This document shows, piece after piece, positions 12,186 to 24,009 of a DNA stretch of 64,000 nt (position 1 is its first letter; every line of letters begins with the position of its first letter). Source of the stretch: Plutella xylostella. Its lineage: Eukaryota; Arthropoda; Insecta; Lepidoptera; Plutellidae. A program made the translations under genes and the position numbers. The DNA is taken from NCBI RefSeq assembly GCF_932276165.1, contig NC_063999.1:4714501-4778500 (forward strand), in the 5' to 3' direction. Below the pieces are notes generated by a model. The model had not been told where the DNA came from. It did not search any database and worked only from the letters and a program-made list of their open reading frames with translations.

Positions 12186-13209
12186 TTGATAATACAGAAA
12201 TCTTATGTTTGATATGGATTCTGCGACTGACTTGGTTTGTATGTTTGATAACTCATGCAAATCGCTGGAAAAACAAAGTTCCAAACATCCAGCATGATAT
12301 TGTGCTCTCATAATTCATCACCTGCCTCTGACGGTAGAGGTGATGAACATAGCTCCACAAAAAAGTAGTTACATAATTTTATATTGTTTTTCAGCAAATA
12401 GTTTTAAAGACACATTAATTAAAAATCATTAATTTATTTATTTTCCATTGAAAATACGTAATATTATTAAAGAACAACGACGTATCCTAAAATAATCCCA
12501 AAGAATAACGACGGTTATCTACACACGTCTATCACTTATCCATAGAACAATGACGGTTTATACAAAACACCAATAGTTAGGACAGGTTAGGACATGGAAC
12601 ATCGACGCATTTTAAATACCGTCACTAAATATAACAAACAAATAAAATTACTTTTTTAGAAAACCGTACGTAATTATAACTAACTTCTCAATGATTTTAG
12701 CGAAAATCAGGGCTTTCATTTTATTAAAACAAAGTCTCAAGAATAACGACGGATTTGAGAGACCGTCTTTTTTCTATGGGCGAAGTATGAAAAAAAAATA
12801 CTAAGAAAACAGAACTTCTTAAATAATAAATATAGCAAAAAAACATTTTAAGTACTCATTACGTGCTCCATGTGCTCCTACATAGAACACTGACACAACA
12901 AACAAACCGTCGCGCGGGAGCGGGTCGCGGGGGGTGAGGTTCACCGCAGAACATCGACGGGACTGCACAAGCGCCCATATTCTACGCGAAAAAATCAAAA
13001 CCGTCAGTGTTCGACTCTGTATTTCACTTATTATAAAAGATTTAAAAAAAATATTTTTTGTATTGGTAAATAATGCAATTTTGAAGAAGAATCTGCAATA
13101 ATCCGAAAATCGAAAAAAAACAGATCCGTCACTGTTCTACGACTGCGACGAGCTGTTCTGTAATGAAACGTGTATTTGAATAGATTATTTATTAATAGTA
13201 TTAATACTT

Positions 13210-13229
13210 AGATAGATAGATAGATAGAT
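13210..13229 (+). repeat. GATA microsatellite
   Basis: About five GATA units in tandem, just outside the right end of the 9920-13154 element. Confidence 0.8.
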
Positions 13230-13289
13230 CCTACAGTACTTCTTATTTTTAAACCAAGAAAAAAATTTAAAAAATTCCTGACAACATAA

Positions 13290-13335
13290 TTAGGGTCCAA
13301 AAGCCGGTCTTATCGCTTAGAGCGATCTCTGCCAG
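13290..13335 (-). repeat. LINE/SINE 3'-end fragment (GAGATCGCT..AGCGATAAG family)
   Basis: The minus strand reads TGGCAGAGATCGCTCTAAGC then GATAAGACCGGC. This is the same hairpin block found on the plus strand at 16830-16865. Confidence 0.6.
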
Positions 13336-14158
13336 TAACTATGCTGCACAGTATACTCTGTATAATACTGTAACTACTATAGGAAAATATTTATAAACTT
13401 CTTAATATTTCAGCAGAAAACCGCAACGCAACTATCTTGCGTTGCGGTTAGAAGTTGAGCATTACTTTGATCGAGGTGTTTACCAGCACGGGGTTTTATT
13501 ATAGATTATCTATTGGAATTGGAAATCATTGAAAAGAGAGTTTACTTCCTTTAGAAAGATGAACGTTTATTCATGCCGTGCAGTACACACACTAAACACA
13601 ACAAAAAACTTCCGCTTTACTTACCTACCAAGCAATGCCAAATATTAAAAATACTTAGGTAAGTACATATTATACAACAAATAATTGAGTATACATCATT
13701 ACCTACTTCATCATAATTTTATAATACGTATTGAATGTTAATTTTAGATCTTTTTTTGTTATTTATGGACCGTGAAATTTTTTATTTAATTTATTTGAAT
13801 TTAATAATGTAACAAAAAACGTTCTTATTCGTTTTAATTAAGTTACAGTTATAACACATAACCCCTCCATTTTCGGCTGGGGTTTCAATCTGGCAGTAAA
13901 TCGGACAGGCCTATTCCTAACTTCATATGTATCGATTGCAGTGGTCCAGCAGTTAAAATTAACCAGACTTCTGTCCAGCACCGCGCCTGCGCCGTAATCT
14001 TGTAGACTGCTCTTAACCGCCAACGTCTTTTAAAATGCAACCAGCACTTTGTGAGATATGCATATTGCATCGGCTGGGTAAGACTCTTAGTTTGGTGGGT
14101 CTTGAAGTTATTTATTAAGCTAAGACGTAGGTACATACGATATGTTAAAGTCGTCTAA

Positions 14159-14308
14159 GGCCGAGTTTTTTTGATCTGTGGTCAACTTTAACCATTAGTC
14201 AAGTCACTTGTCAAACATTACAGCTGCATACGAATTTTGTTGGATTTTAACTAATGGTAGCCATTTTTGACCAATGGTTGAGTTAACTAGGGATTAAAAA
14301 ACTGGCCC
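14159..14308. mobile_element. PIF/Harbinger-like MITE, 150 bp, TAA duplication
   Basis: The left end GGCCGAGTTTTTTTGATC and the right end (complement GGGCCAGTTTTTTAATCC) are inverted copies, continuing through RGTYAACT..AACCATT. TAA flanks both sides (14156-14158 and 14309-14311). GGGCC termini with a 3-bp TWA duplication fit PIF/Harbinger. Confidence 0.65.
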
Positions 14309-14311
14309 TAA

Positions 14312-16790
14312 CTTTAAGTTGTATACTCGCATGCTATCTTCGCAGTGATAAAAAAGCTGAAATGTGTTTATTTGTTGCTGAAACTTGGTTGATCTTGGGA
14401 AATATGTTTACGTATATCCAATGCATTGTGCTTGTTCCAGTTATAAGGAACGAAAAAAAAGCCTGGGTCAGTGAGCTGACTGTAATGTAGACTGTAAGTA
14501 ATGCCGATCTACTATGAATATACTTAATAATATCAAATTCACAAATAAATAGATACAATTAAACACACATACATATCGTACAGATACAGTAGTACACAAA
14601 ATCGCTTACCTGAAAATAATGTTTATTTACAAAGTAGGTATACCCGTTCATTAATTACGAATAAAGATAAAATTTGTAAAGGATTAAAAATTGTGTAGGC
14701 TGGCAAGTTTCAAGTTTATTGCTTCATTGCAATTTAGGCCCCAAACAAATAGGGGCTTTCACAAAATTCTGACAGGAGTTTAAACAGTGATCAAACACGA
14801 AACGAGGTCACCAGTTTACTGGTAAAGGAGGAGCACTAACCTATATTATGGGTTCTGCACTTAATAGTAATTAGCACAGACATAAAAATCATACATTATT
14901 AATTAAGTAGGAAGTTTTTCATGCAAAAAACTTTGAATATAATGTGTGCACACTTATTTTCTAGTTGAAGAGGTAGATGTTCCAATCCATAACCCGCATA
15001 GTTTTGATTTGAACTCTGACAGCAATAGCTAAAATAACTCGTTTTGTTTAAAGTTTTCTACAGGCGTAGATTAGTTACAATGTCGATCACACAACAAAGT
15101 TACACCAATAGATACCCAAACATCAGCATACCCGCGCGACCCAGAAAACGGACAAATAAAACTTTTCACTAAGCTCAGGGCATCAAAATTTCAGGCTGAA
15201 AAATTTGCGCGGCGGCTGCCCGAGCCGGTACTTCGTAGACAGGAGTGTCGAGGGGGTGAAGGGGGCGCGGGGCGGCGGGGGAGGGGGAGGACTCATTGTG
15301 TTGTAGCTGTGACAGGTGAGAGCAGATGGGTCGTATGCCCGCGCCGGGGTTTGAAGACTTATTCTTTTTTTCGCGTGGCGTTTTAAGGGTTAAGAAAACA
15401 TGCAGGAAGGGGGTTTTGAAGTATGCCGTCGCATAGATTGGATAGAGCTACCGTGTCGTGCCGTGAAAACGATTTTATGGTTGGCTTGTACCAACAAGCA
15501 CGATGTGTTTATTCATTTCCCTTTCGGTGTTTGCTTAATTTTAACTTATTTTGGATGGGGTATAGATTGGGTAAGTATATACTATTTCTGCCTATTACTG
15601 ATAACGAATGTCAGAGTTTTATGTATAGGTATTTCAGGTAAATTAGAATATATTTGTTATTTCATGCTCATGAATAAGGCTCTGGGACAGCGAGGTCATC
15701 CAAGGTCCTTTCGGGTGAGTAATTTCAGTCACAACAAAGGATACATTTAGATAGGTAGGCATATTTCCATAGAGGTTGTATGTATCAGTGTAAGTAAGTA
15801 TAGGTATTATTATTTTTATTGATGAACGGGATAATAATAATACGGATAATAGAAAGAAAGAAACAAAAAACATTTATTTAAAAAACTTATATAATAGAAC
15901 TTATGTTTTCTAACTAAGTTAGATGACTTTTCGATTAAGTAGAAGACGTCATGATTAACGATGCTGCGATGATGTAAGCATAATAAAGTTAAGCCGCTAA
16001 CGAATACAAATGGCCTCACAAGAAAACAATATACTTACCTATACCTATTTATCTACTTAAAGGGTTTTCTTGTTTCATTAGTATCATCTTGAAAGAAAAA
16101 CTATCGTAGCTGGTAAAGTTACTAACTACTCACATGGATGTCGTGTCGTAATTACAAACTAACTTTTTATGCCTTACGAGGAAGATCAGGTCTAGGTACC
16201 TAGAACATTGCTTCACTTTATTTTGACGAATAGCATTATAATATGGATGGCATAATTAATTACAGTTAAATTCAAATCCACGTAGGTACAAGGCTACCGA
16301 ATAAAGTTAGTTAGCTTCAAAACTGTTTTACCAACAAGTGTACGTAGTTCGGAGGTAATTCGTTAGCTAAGCTGCCTCATTCTACAGGAGCTTGCGTTTA
16401 ATTGCTTGGGCGAGCCAGCAGTTTTCCCAATATTGGCTCCACGGCGTAGTAGTGCCGTGTCTCCACACTTTCAGGCAAAGCAGTAGAAAAGCTACATAAA
16501 CATACTTATTACAAGGTATTTTTTATTTTTTTTAACTATTTTAACAAATTTTATACGCATTTACGTGAACTATTTGAAATCATGATCATCATTATTGTAA
16601 TTATCACCAAACCGTAGTCATCCATGGCGATGGATAATAGAGGCTGAATGTAGGAAAGAGCCTCAAAGAGGAAAGCCTTAGCTTAAGCCTTAGCTTGTAT
16701 GTATTTAAGTATTTATTAATAAAATAAGTAGGTATTAATACTTATTTTACTTTCCATTAGTGTTTATATTTTTGTACAACTTCCTCATTT
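14312..16790. other. Intergenic sequence with a G-rich patch
   Basis: No protein family is recognised in the frames at 14334, 15400, 15643 and 15816. The only compositional outlier is the G-rich patch at 15190-15320, listed separately. Confidence 0.4.
15190..15320 (+). promoter_or_regulatory. G-rich tract, possible promoter/first exon with splice donor
   Basis: A GC-rich island carries many G runs (GGGGG, GGGGGCGCGGGG, GGGGGAGGGGGAGG at 15250-15290), able to form G-quadruplexes on the plus strand. It is followed by TGACAGGTGAGAG, which reads as a strong splice donor at about 15316. No coding exon can be tied to it. Confidence 0.35.
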
Positions 16791-16799
16791 ATATCCAAA

Positions 16800-16935
16800 A
16801 TTGTATCTCTTAGCTCGTTGGGTTGCCTGGAAGAGATCGCTTTTAGCGATAAGGCCGCCCTTATTGTATTATAGATTTTAAGTCTTAAATGTTATTTTAA
16901 GTGTTTTATGTACAATAATAAAGTTATACTATATA
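16800..16935 (+). repeat. 3' end of a widespread lepidopteran non-LTR family
   Basis: It contains CTCGTTGGGTTGCCTGGAAG, AGATCGCTTTTAGCGATAAG and GGCCGCC, then ATGTACAATAATAAAG and an AT-rich tail. The block GAGATCGCT..AGCGATAAGGCCGCC is a hairpin I know from 3' ends of dispersed lepidopteran retroposons; the exact family is not assigned. Confidence 0.6.
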
Positions 16936-17049
16936 TACTACTACTAAGCTTAAAAAGGCTCTATTATTATTTCTGTTTATGAAATACCTAGTATACGAAG
17001 TCTTTCTACTGCTTCAGCTAATACACACACATTTCATGACATCGGTCGA

Positions 17050-17215
17050 TGAAGGGCCGTTATCACCAACGCGCGGCTCTGGCGTTATCAAAAACGAACG
17101 AACGAGAGCTGTCGTGCAATCGGTATGTTTATTGCAACGAGATAGAGTCGTGGCTAACGCAGTAGCGCTACGAAACAGTTTTTCGTCTTATAGAGTGACC
17201 TCCCCTGGCAGCCTG
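17050..17215 (+). repeat. Dispersed repeat, copy 1
   Basis: Shared with 40203-40355 (minus strand): ACGAACGAACGAGAGCTGTC, CAATCGGYAYGTTTA, GAGATAGAG, and a GTTTTTCGTC.TAT terminus ending AGTGACC. The two copies are only moderately similar. Confidence 0.6.
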
Positions 17216-17309
17216 CCTTAATACCGCTCCTTTCATATTAATTGTGATCGAGTGCTGCTGCCGCCCTCATTTGTATAATCAGCTCGAGCTACTTATAAAT
17301 TAAATTAAT

Positions 17310-17826
17310 TTATGTCTTTAAAAAGCTTCGTCACATCTCTGATCCACCTATCTTGAAAACAGTTTATTATGCTCTCTGCCAATCCATTTTAATGTACGGG
17401 ATTACAATATGTGGCGGAAGCTATATCACACATTTATTAATTTTAGAAAGGGCCCAACGCTCTATTCTCAAAGTAGCCACTTTTAAACCGTATCGCTTCC
17501 CTACTTATGCCCTGTATCAATATTGCCAAGTTTTAAGTGTACGTCAGCTTTTTATCTTCTATTCAACTCTTCGCCAACACTCTATGACACCTTATAATGA
17601 TATGACTGCACAAAAAAGAAACCACATAATTGTACCCACTAAAAACTTTAAACTTACTCTATCTCGTAACTTTTTTTGCTATCTTGGCGCTTCTCTATAT
17701 AATAGAGTACATAAATTATTGAACATTTATCCTCTCCCTAAATTCGTAGCTAAACTGACCATAAGTAAATGGCTACAACAGCTTAACTTTGCTGACACTG
17801 AAAGCTTTTTACACCCCGCTGTATAG
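17310..17826 (+). pseudogene. C-terminal fragment of a LINE reverse transcriptase
   Basis: The open frame from 17353 reads LKTVYYALCQS-like MKTVYYALCQSILMYGITIC, then RAQRSILKVATFKPYRFPT and a basic, Leu-rich tail ending at 17826. YYALCQSILMYGI..WGG is the region after the RT fingers/palm in Jockey/CR1-type elements. The endonuclease and catalytic YADD are missing, so this is a 5'-truncated copy. Its 3' UTR probably runs to the ATT tract at 18270-18294. Confidence 0.75.
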
Positions 17827-18296
17827 TGCTCTAGCAACCTCTGTACGTTTGCCCCATGCACAGTATATTTTCTCTTTTATATATTCTATGAATATTTAAT
17901 GGTGATTTAAATATATGCATATTATATGTCTTGTATTCAAAATTTAATATCCTACGAGTGGTTTTTTTGTCTCTTTTTTGTCTCTTATTGTCTACAAATG
18001 ATTTAAGTATTACATGAACGTTAACACTGACTGGGCTACAATCACCAGGGGCGCTCGCTAGTGTCTATAGCTCAGGATTTATCCTATTTTAGGCGCTAGC
18101 ACTTTACTTGTATACTTTGATTAGCCAATCTATTGTATCTTATCGTTGCAACAACCTAACATTGTTTCATTTTATAAGTTTAGTTTATATCCAGCTCTGC
18201 ATGTTAGTTATAAGTTATTTTATGTTGTGTGAAAATGTTTGTAATATGGCTATTGGAAAAACAATAAACATTATTATTATTATTATTATTATTATG
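17827..18296 (+). repeat. LINE 3' UTR ending in (ATT)8
   Basis: The non-coding tail of the preceding LINE fragment ends with AAACAATAAACA followed by ATT repeats at 18270-18294. A microsatellite tail instead of polyA is common in CR1/Jockey-like elements. Confidence 0.5.
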
Positions 18297-18480
18297 TTGT
18301 GTCTTTACCATCTCGGGACCATGGGGTCCCGGGCATTTGGAAGGCGTGCATGGGGCCGAAGCCAACATGTAGAGGCCCGTTTGACAACATTAATCTATAT
18401 GAAATGTGACACCAACCGACAATTTTCCCTGTTTAGACTATAGAAGTAAACCCAAGGAAAATCCCCGGTGAGTGCAGGAC

Positions 18481-18501
18481 TATTATTATTATTATTATTA
18501 T
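18481..18501 (+). repeat. ATT microsatellite
   Basis: About seven ATT units, probably the tail of another retroposon. Confidence 0.75.
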
Positions 18502-18904
18502 AGATACGTGTTGAATTATTATGATAATCGGGTATTTAATCCTTGCGGTTTTGTGGTGAGATTCGCTATGTTGGCTAACAAAGTTTGGATGTAGACTTTA
18601 TATTACGCCCCCTCCACTAGATACTAATTATATCCGTAGGATTGATGACTTGTCAACGTGAAAATTTAGTGAAGCTGATGATTATCATTTTTATAACGAT
18701 ACGGTATAGTACAAATAGCTGAATATGATGATTCGATGGAGATATGAAGGCAATATTACGGAGAATTCTAGATAACGTTAACTATAGAGCAATGCTATTC
18801 TAATCCTATCACTTCAAAAAAGAACAGTTCCTGCTTAGGTATATTTGTACTGTCACATACGAGTAGAATTTGTGTAAACCATAAATTATTTCTTACATTT
18901 TAGT

Positions 18905-19410
18905 GGTTTTTTGAAGTCGGTTTTTTAATTTTTTTAATTATTATTTTATTTTATAGTTTTTAGTTTATTTGCAATAATTTTCAATCAAAAGTAAGGTGCA
19001 AATGATACCAAAAAGTCCTACTAATCAATACGAATCATTCAAGCCTAAACACGAAGTAGTTGCTATATACCGTTGAGGAGTTCCCCTGACTGCCTTCCGT
19101 TTCCATCATCAGATCAGCTCAAGGTCACCATCATATTTTTTTGTTATAAGAACTATATTTACGTTCTTAATTTCATTAGAATCGGTTAATATGTGCCCAA
19201 AATGGAAATTCATACCCTGTTTTTACCCCTTTACCCACCCTTGGGGGTGAGATAAAATTCTGAAAAAAAATGGGACCACCTGGGAGCAATACAACAAAAA
19301 AAGAATTTTCAAAATCGGTTCATAAATGGCGGAGTAATCGGTGAACATACATAAAAAAAAAGATCCCGACGAATTGAGAACATCCTCCTTTTTTTGAAGT
19401 CGGTTAAAAA
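18905..19410. repeat. Dispersed element bounded by TTTTTTGAAGTCGGTT
   Basis: The same word TTTTTTTGAAGTCGGTT occurs in direct orientation at about 18911 and 19391. Near the right end is CCCGACGAATTGAGAACATC, a block that recurs at 21652-21696. No coding sequence is seen. I know this motif as a highly repeated insect/lepidopteran sequence but do not assign a class. Confidence 0.6.
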
Positions 19411-21645
19411 GTATCCGTAACTGTACAGTATTCAGTAGGTATACCTACACCAAACGGGAAAATTTAAATTGGCCATACGATATTTTATCACACACGGGAA
19501 CGAGGGCAGTGTGCTGTGTATCGATTGTTGGAGCAATTTCAGACTCGCGGAGATCAGAGATCCAGCCTCTAGTGGGGTCAGTCTAACTATAGACCCCACG
19601 CTCAGTCGATTAGTTACTGGGCTGAACCATGAACATATTCATATTAAACGTTAGTAAAGCAGGTATTTCTGAACTATTTAAGTTTTCTAAGCGATCTAGA
19701 AACTGCTGTCTACTTGCGTGCTACTCTATGTATAAAGTACTTAATAGGTATTGTATGTACCTAAGTACAGAAGCTTTTAAGATCTACATTTATGTTTTTG
19801 TTGTTGTAGGGTAATTACGGAGTTACCTACGTACAATAGTGACGTATATTGTGGTCACTTAACTAAGTACGAGTGTTATAGGTAAATTCGATAAACCTTT
19901 ATCCAGCAGCAGGAGTCCTAAACCCCCTGCGGCCTGATCACTTCGTGGCGTCCAAAATTACTCAGAGAAAATAGCGAGGTCGCAAAAGCTCCGCAAATGA
20001 TAAGTACAAAAATAAAATAATTAACTTACTCTTCAATCCATATTTTCCAAATAGAGTTTTTCGCTGCTTTCCTGGTCCACGTATCACAGAGCATCCTAAC
20101 GACGACGAAAGTCAACAGGGAAGTAGGTACCTACGCACAAACAATGGTTCCACCCCACTTCACAATTAACTCAGGAACAAGGGTTTTTTGTTTAATTCGT
20201 AGGTACAAAATATAAAACAAAGGAGAGCTGGAAGGACAAAAACATTGTTTACTACGTGTAGAGAGTAAAAAATATTTCATTAAGTATTTATACTTACAGG
20301 ACGTGTGAGTTCTCTACTAGTTTTGGAAAACAAATTAAATAAAAATTACTAATTTGTACCTAACTACTCCTCATAGTTCCATACCAAAAAAGATTGTTAG
20401 TAAAAGCCATTTATTTCACATATTTCAGAATCACCCTCTTTTGGCTTACAATAAACCTGTAAGTATTAACTATCGGTGGGTATACCTCATAGTTACATAC
20501 TACCTACATTGTTAATAATGTGAATGTAAGTAATCCCCCATTTTGTCATGGAGCTTTTTTGAATACTTTTTTAAACAAAAGCGAGGCCTCAGGGGCCGGG
20601 CGAGCAGCGCGCGGCAAGCGCTGGTGTGTGCTGTGCGTAGGTAAACGTTTGTTTAATTACTTTAATTAATACCTAACTGACTCTAACTACCTACCTAGAT
20701 TGTAGAGAGAGTAGAGAAACAAATATACCTATTATACGCAAGTACACCTTCACCTTCCATGACATCTATATGCATAATACAGACAGACTAGAATTTTATC
20801 AGTGACATTCACATTGCCAGATCAATTTAACTTCGTAGTTACTCGACACACACATATATAACACATGAATAAATATGTAGGTACTTACCTACCTATTAAA
20901 TGTTAGTTTTCATCATACGTACAGGCTCTACTCTATACAATCGCAGCATCAACGGGGTAGGTATTGTATTCACACGCCGAAGTCAAGTCATCAACGTGAA
21001 CCCCTACGCCGAGTCGCTACGACTGCCAGACTAATTAGCACCGACGCCATATTGTGAAAAAAACGACAGGCATCGATGCTAATTCATTGGTACTGCAGTC
21101 TGTAGGGAAATAGGGTAGGATTGTGCCTAGATATAAATATATAGCAGTCTTTAACTCTGGTTTTTGTAGTTACGAAAATAAGAGGTAAATTATACAGGTG
21201 TGGATGTGGCACATTTATTACTTAAGTACCTACCCAAGTTCTTGTTTTCAAGTGTACCGCTGCCACTGCTGTATTATGTTATTCCACATAATAAGAAGGC
21301 TAGAATATAACAGTTGGTACTTAAGAAATAAGGCAGGTAGGTACTACCTACTATATCTACAATATTTTGTAAGACACGTACTACCATAACACATACCACA
21401 CAGCTCTTCCCATTCATTACCGGTATGAAATTACACGCTCTATATTTCACAGATAGGTACTAATTAGAGGTTTCCTGAAAGAGCATTAATAATATTTTCT
21501 GAATACCTACCGGGTACCATACACTGCTCAACAACGAAGCTAATTAAGATCCTATCTGTATCTGAATATGTATGAAATGAACTAGCTTATTTTATTAAGT
21601 ACTGTATTTTTTATAAAATAGTGAAGAATATTCTAAATGAATACC
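19411..21645. other. Unannotated intergenic sequence
   Basis: Nothing is recognised apart from a small GC-rich patch (20580-20640) and a CpG-richer stretch at 20970-21060. Short frames here have no family support. Confidence 0.4.
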
Positions 21646-21651
21646 TAAAAT

Positions 21652-21696
21652 ATCCCGACGAATTGAGAACCTCCTCCTTTTTTTGAAGTCGGTTAA
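21652..21696 (+). repeat. Fragment of the GAAGTCGGTT element
   Basis: CCCGACGAATTGAGAACCTC, CTCC and a T run, then GAAGTCGGTT: the right end of the element at 18905-19410, isolated here. Confidence 0.6.
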
Positions 21697-21868
21697 TAAA
21701 ATATAAAATGATAACCACTGAGCTTAATCGGATTTTCATGGACTTCATGACCGAAAAATGAAAATCTGCTGAAATATAAGCTGAATAGTTTAAGTAAAAC
21801 ATGTATTTTGGTTAAAAGAAAGTAATTTTATTTGGTAAATGCTGGAATGCAATATTAAATGCTATAAA

Positions 21869-21965
21869 TTTATTACAATGCGCCCAGCTACATAAAATAC
21901 AATGTATTAAAAACTGAAGAATCTCAAAATACATAGGTATGTGAACATAATAATCATAATTTATT
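21869..21965 (-). terminator. Candidate polyA signals for Arp3
   Basis: Complements of AATAAA occur at 21960-21965 and 21869-21874, about 175 and 265 nt after the Arp3 stop. Which one is used cannot be told from sequence. Confidence 0.45.
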
Positions 21966-22137
21966 GTCTTCTATATGCAATATAATATTGTTGTTTATTA
22001 AAACAATTTTATTCACTTAATTAAAAATTAATACTAAAATTGAAGTACTCAAAAGTAGAAACCTAAAGATAAATTCATAGTTACACTTAAATATTAGTTG
22101 TTCATCATAAATGACTCAATACTGGCAGCTGAGGGGT

Positions 22138-23394
22138 TTATGTCATGGTACCGAACACAGGGTTGTGTCTACAGATGCTGGGTCCGTACTCCATGTATGC
22201 TTGCTTGGTGTGGCACACCTGGTAGAACTCGGGCGTAGAGCCGAGCATACTGCCACCAAACCACACTGCATACCGCTGCATGTTGTGAGATATCACTTGG
22301 ACATCAATGGGTTTCGGTGTGATCCGTCCCTCAGATAGCATTGTTGATAGCTTCAGTCTTGCATCTACAGTCCTCTTTATATCTCTTTGCAGCCTCCTGC
22401 CAAAGTCTCTAAACATAGTAGAGCCTCCTGACAACACAATGTTCCCGTATAGGCCTCTCCGGACGTCAATAGGGCATGACTGGATCACATCATCCACCAT
22501 TTCATTTAGGGGCACTGTGAAATCAGCATTCGAAAACTCAGGGTGGAAGAAAATTTCAGGCCCCAAGAACCTCTCATAACCCACATCAACAGAAAATGGG
22601 TTTTTAGTAATTGTGTTTACACCAGTATATTTTTTCATCCATTTCACTGGATCAGAGTCATATTTGGCAAACTCTTTGGCAATGTCGGGACAAATGTAGC
22701 TGTACCTCTCTTTGATAGCTTTTGCAGTTTCCAGACTTTGTTCTGGAGGGATTCCAACCTCTCGCTCACGAAGCAGGGACTGAATGAAAGAGGTGATGTT
22801 CCTTCCTGCAATAGGGATGTGCTTGATGCAGGAACCAATCACATAACCTTCTGCTACTGGCACAATGTGTGTGACTCCATCACCGCTGTCCACTACAATG
22901 CCGGTGAACGTGCGTTCAGCAGAAGTGCGGGACTTCCACGACGCAGCGAGCGCTAATACAGCTTGCACGGCGATGTACAAACCAGGCACATTGAATGACT
23001 CAAACATTATCTCTGCCAAGTACTCCCTGTTCTCAGGCGTGTTTAGAGGTGGCTCAGTGAGTAAGAAGTGATGATCCTCTGGTTCCGCCCGCAAGTATTT
23101 GAAGATACATTGTTCAATGTACCGCTCCATCAAGTCCCAGTCTTCGACGAGGCCATGACGCACCGGATATTTGACGGAGTAGCCAGTCGCGTCGAACGCT
23201 TCGTCGCCGATGAAGAAATCTAGGTCTTCGACCGCTTTGGTCATTCGGCGTGTGGATTGGTCGCCAACCTTCGCAGTTTCCTTTATCGCTATGGCAGAGG
23301 GAATGATAAACTGGGGCTCCTTGTTGCCGGCGAAGCCCAACTTCGTGTAGCCGGTCCCCACGTCGATAACACAAGCTGGCAAGTGATCACCCAT
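22138..23394 (-). CDS. Arp3: Actin-related protein 3 (Arp2/3 complex subunit)
   Basis: A complete 418-residue frame matches Arp3 along its length. It starts MGDHLPACVIDVGTGYTKLG (P-loop 1 of the actin fold) and continues with DLDFFIGDEA and YPVRHGLVEDWDLMER. Then come FLLTEPPLNTPENREYLAEI, VDSGDGVTHIVPVAEGYVIG (second phosphate loop), GYERFLGPEIFFHPEF, NIVLSGGSTMFRDFGRRLQR, and a C-terminus CRHNPVFGTMT. Length equals the usual 418 residues of animal Arp3. With Arp2 and ARPC1-5 it mimics an actin dimer and nucleates branched actin filaments at the cell cortex. The frame is uninterrupted by introns in 1257 bp, unlike its neighbours, yet codon-intact. The start codon is the first ATG in the aligned position. 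A close paralogue would be conventional actin or Arp2, but the Arp3-specific inserts (RTVDARLKLS, ITPKPIDVQVISH) decide it. Confidence 0.97.
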   Translation of the reverse strand: MGDHLPACVIDVGTGYTKLGFAGNKEPQFIIPSAIAIKETAKVGDQSTRRMTKAVEDLDFFIGDEAFDATGYSVKYPVRHGLVEDWDLMERYIEQCIFKYLRAEPEDHHFLLTEPPLNTPENREYLAEIMFESFNVPGLYIAVQAVLALAASWKSRTSAERTFTGIVVDSGDGVTHIVPVAEGYVIGSCIKHIPIAGRNITSFIQSLLREREVGIPPEQSLETAKAIKERYSYICPDIAKEFAKYDSDPVKWMKKYTGVNTITKNPFSVDVGYERFLGPEIFFHPEFSNADFTVPLNEMVDDVIQSCPIDVRRGLYGNIVLSGGSTMFRDFGRRLQRDIKRTVDARLKLSTMLSEGRITPKPIDVQVISHNMQRYAVWFGGSMLGSTPEFYQVCHTKQAYMEYGPSICRHNPVFGTMT

Positions 23395-23600
23395 GATTCC
23401 AGATTAATGTAATCAATTATTGACTTTTTATAGTATTCAATTTGAACTTTATTGTTTATTTTATCAACAAAATAGGGCGCGGTGATAACTTTCTTCCACG
23501 AACAGGATTTTTCTGTCAAAAATAATGACATTGACACACGGATGACTAATATTAGGGATGGGGAAGGAGAATATTCTGTGATCCATGTTGGCATGTTCTG
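23395..23600 (-). promoter_or_regulatory. Upstream region of Arp3
   Basis: The region directly 5' of the Arp3 ATG has no TATA box. It contains CCCATCCCTA on the minus strand (23553-23562), 159 bp above the ATG. The same decamer sits 155 bp above the LEPROT ATG, in the same orientation. Confidence 0.45.
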
Positions 23601-23876
23601 AGCACAAATAAAACGTTGTTATTATTTCGGGAAATTAATTAGGCTCAATTTTGAACGACATCTAGGGGGCTTGTCTTGAAGTACTACGCTCTCGGTTCAC
23701 ATTATTCACATTTTATTCATATCTGGGGCAGTGCCCCCACCAAGTCGAGCAAAAAAACGGCACGGCCGCACCATCCTTTTCTGGAAGCAATTCAGGCCAT
23801 TTTCGACCCCCTGTAACTTCGTTGTGGATAAAACTAGAAGACTGATTATTATTACTGTCGGTGAGTGACAAACAAC

Positions 23877-23914
23877 AAGGTGACAAAACACGAGAGGTAG
23901 TTTTGTCACCTTGG
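23877..23914. other. Perfect 14-bp stem hairpin
   Basis: CAAGGTGACAAAAC, a 10-nt loop, then GTTTTGTCACCTTG. It may be a tiny MITE or an RNA stem-loop; no flanking duplication was identified. Confidence 0.55.
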
Positions 23915-24009
23915 AGAAATTTAAGGATTAGCCAGTCAGATTAGTTGTCAGTCGCTGACTGTACACAGCACAGCACACACAATGTACAATGTGGCTGACT
24001 ATTTATCAT

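Larger units (their letters stand above)
9920..13154. mobile_element. Large TIR element with arrayed GAACAATGACGG-like motifs
   Basis: Ends are inverted copies: AGCTCGTCGCAGTCGTAGAA (from 9920), continuing as CAATGGCGGATCTG, and the complement ending at 13154, with about two mismatches over 34 bp. Inside, variants of a motif (A)GAAC/TAAYGACGG recur in both orientations. They occur near the left end (about 10135-10245) and densely at 12470-13150, for example CATAGAACAATGACGG near 12540, AAGAATAACGACGG near 12505 and 12735, and GAACATCGACGGG near 12953. No transposase frame and no clear target duplication are seen. It hosts a LINE relic (10385-11540) and a hairpin MITE (11854-12185). Confidence 0.65.

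Noticed and set aside
20998..21060. Small first-exon candidate (minus, MASVLISLAVVATRRR)
   Set aside because: Short, stop nearby, weak donor and no partner exon.
22111..23071. Plus-strand frames opposite Arp3
   Set aside because: Antisense shadows of a well-conserved gene.
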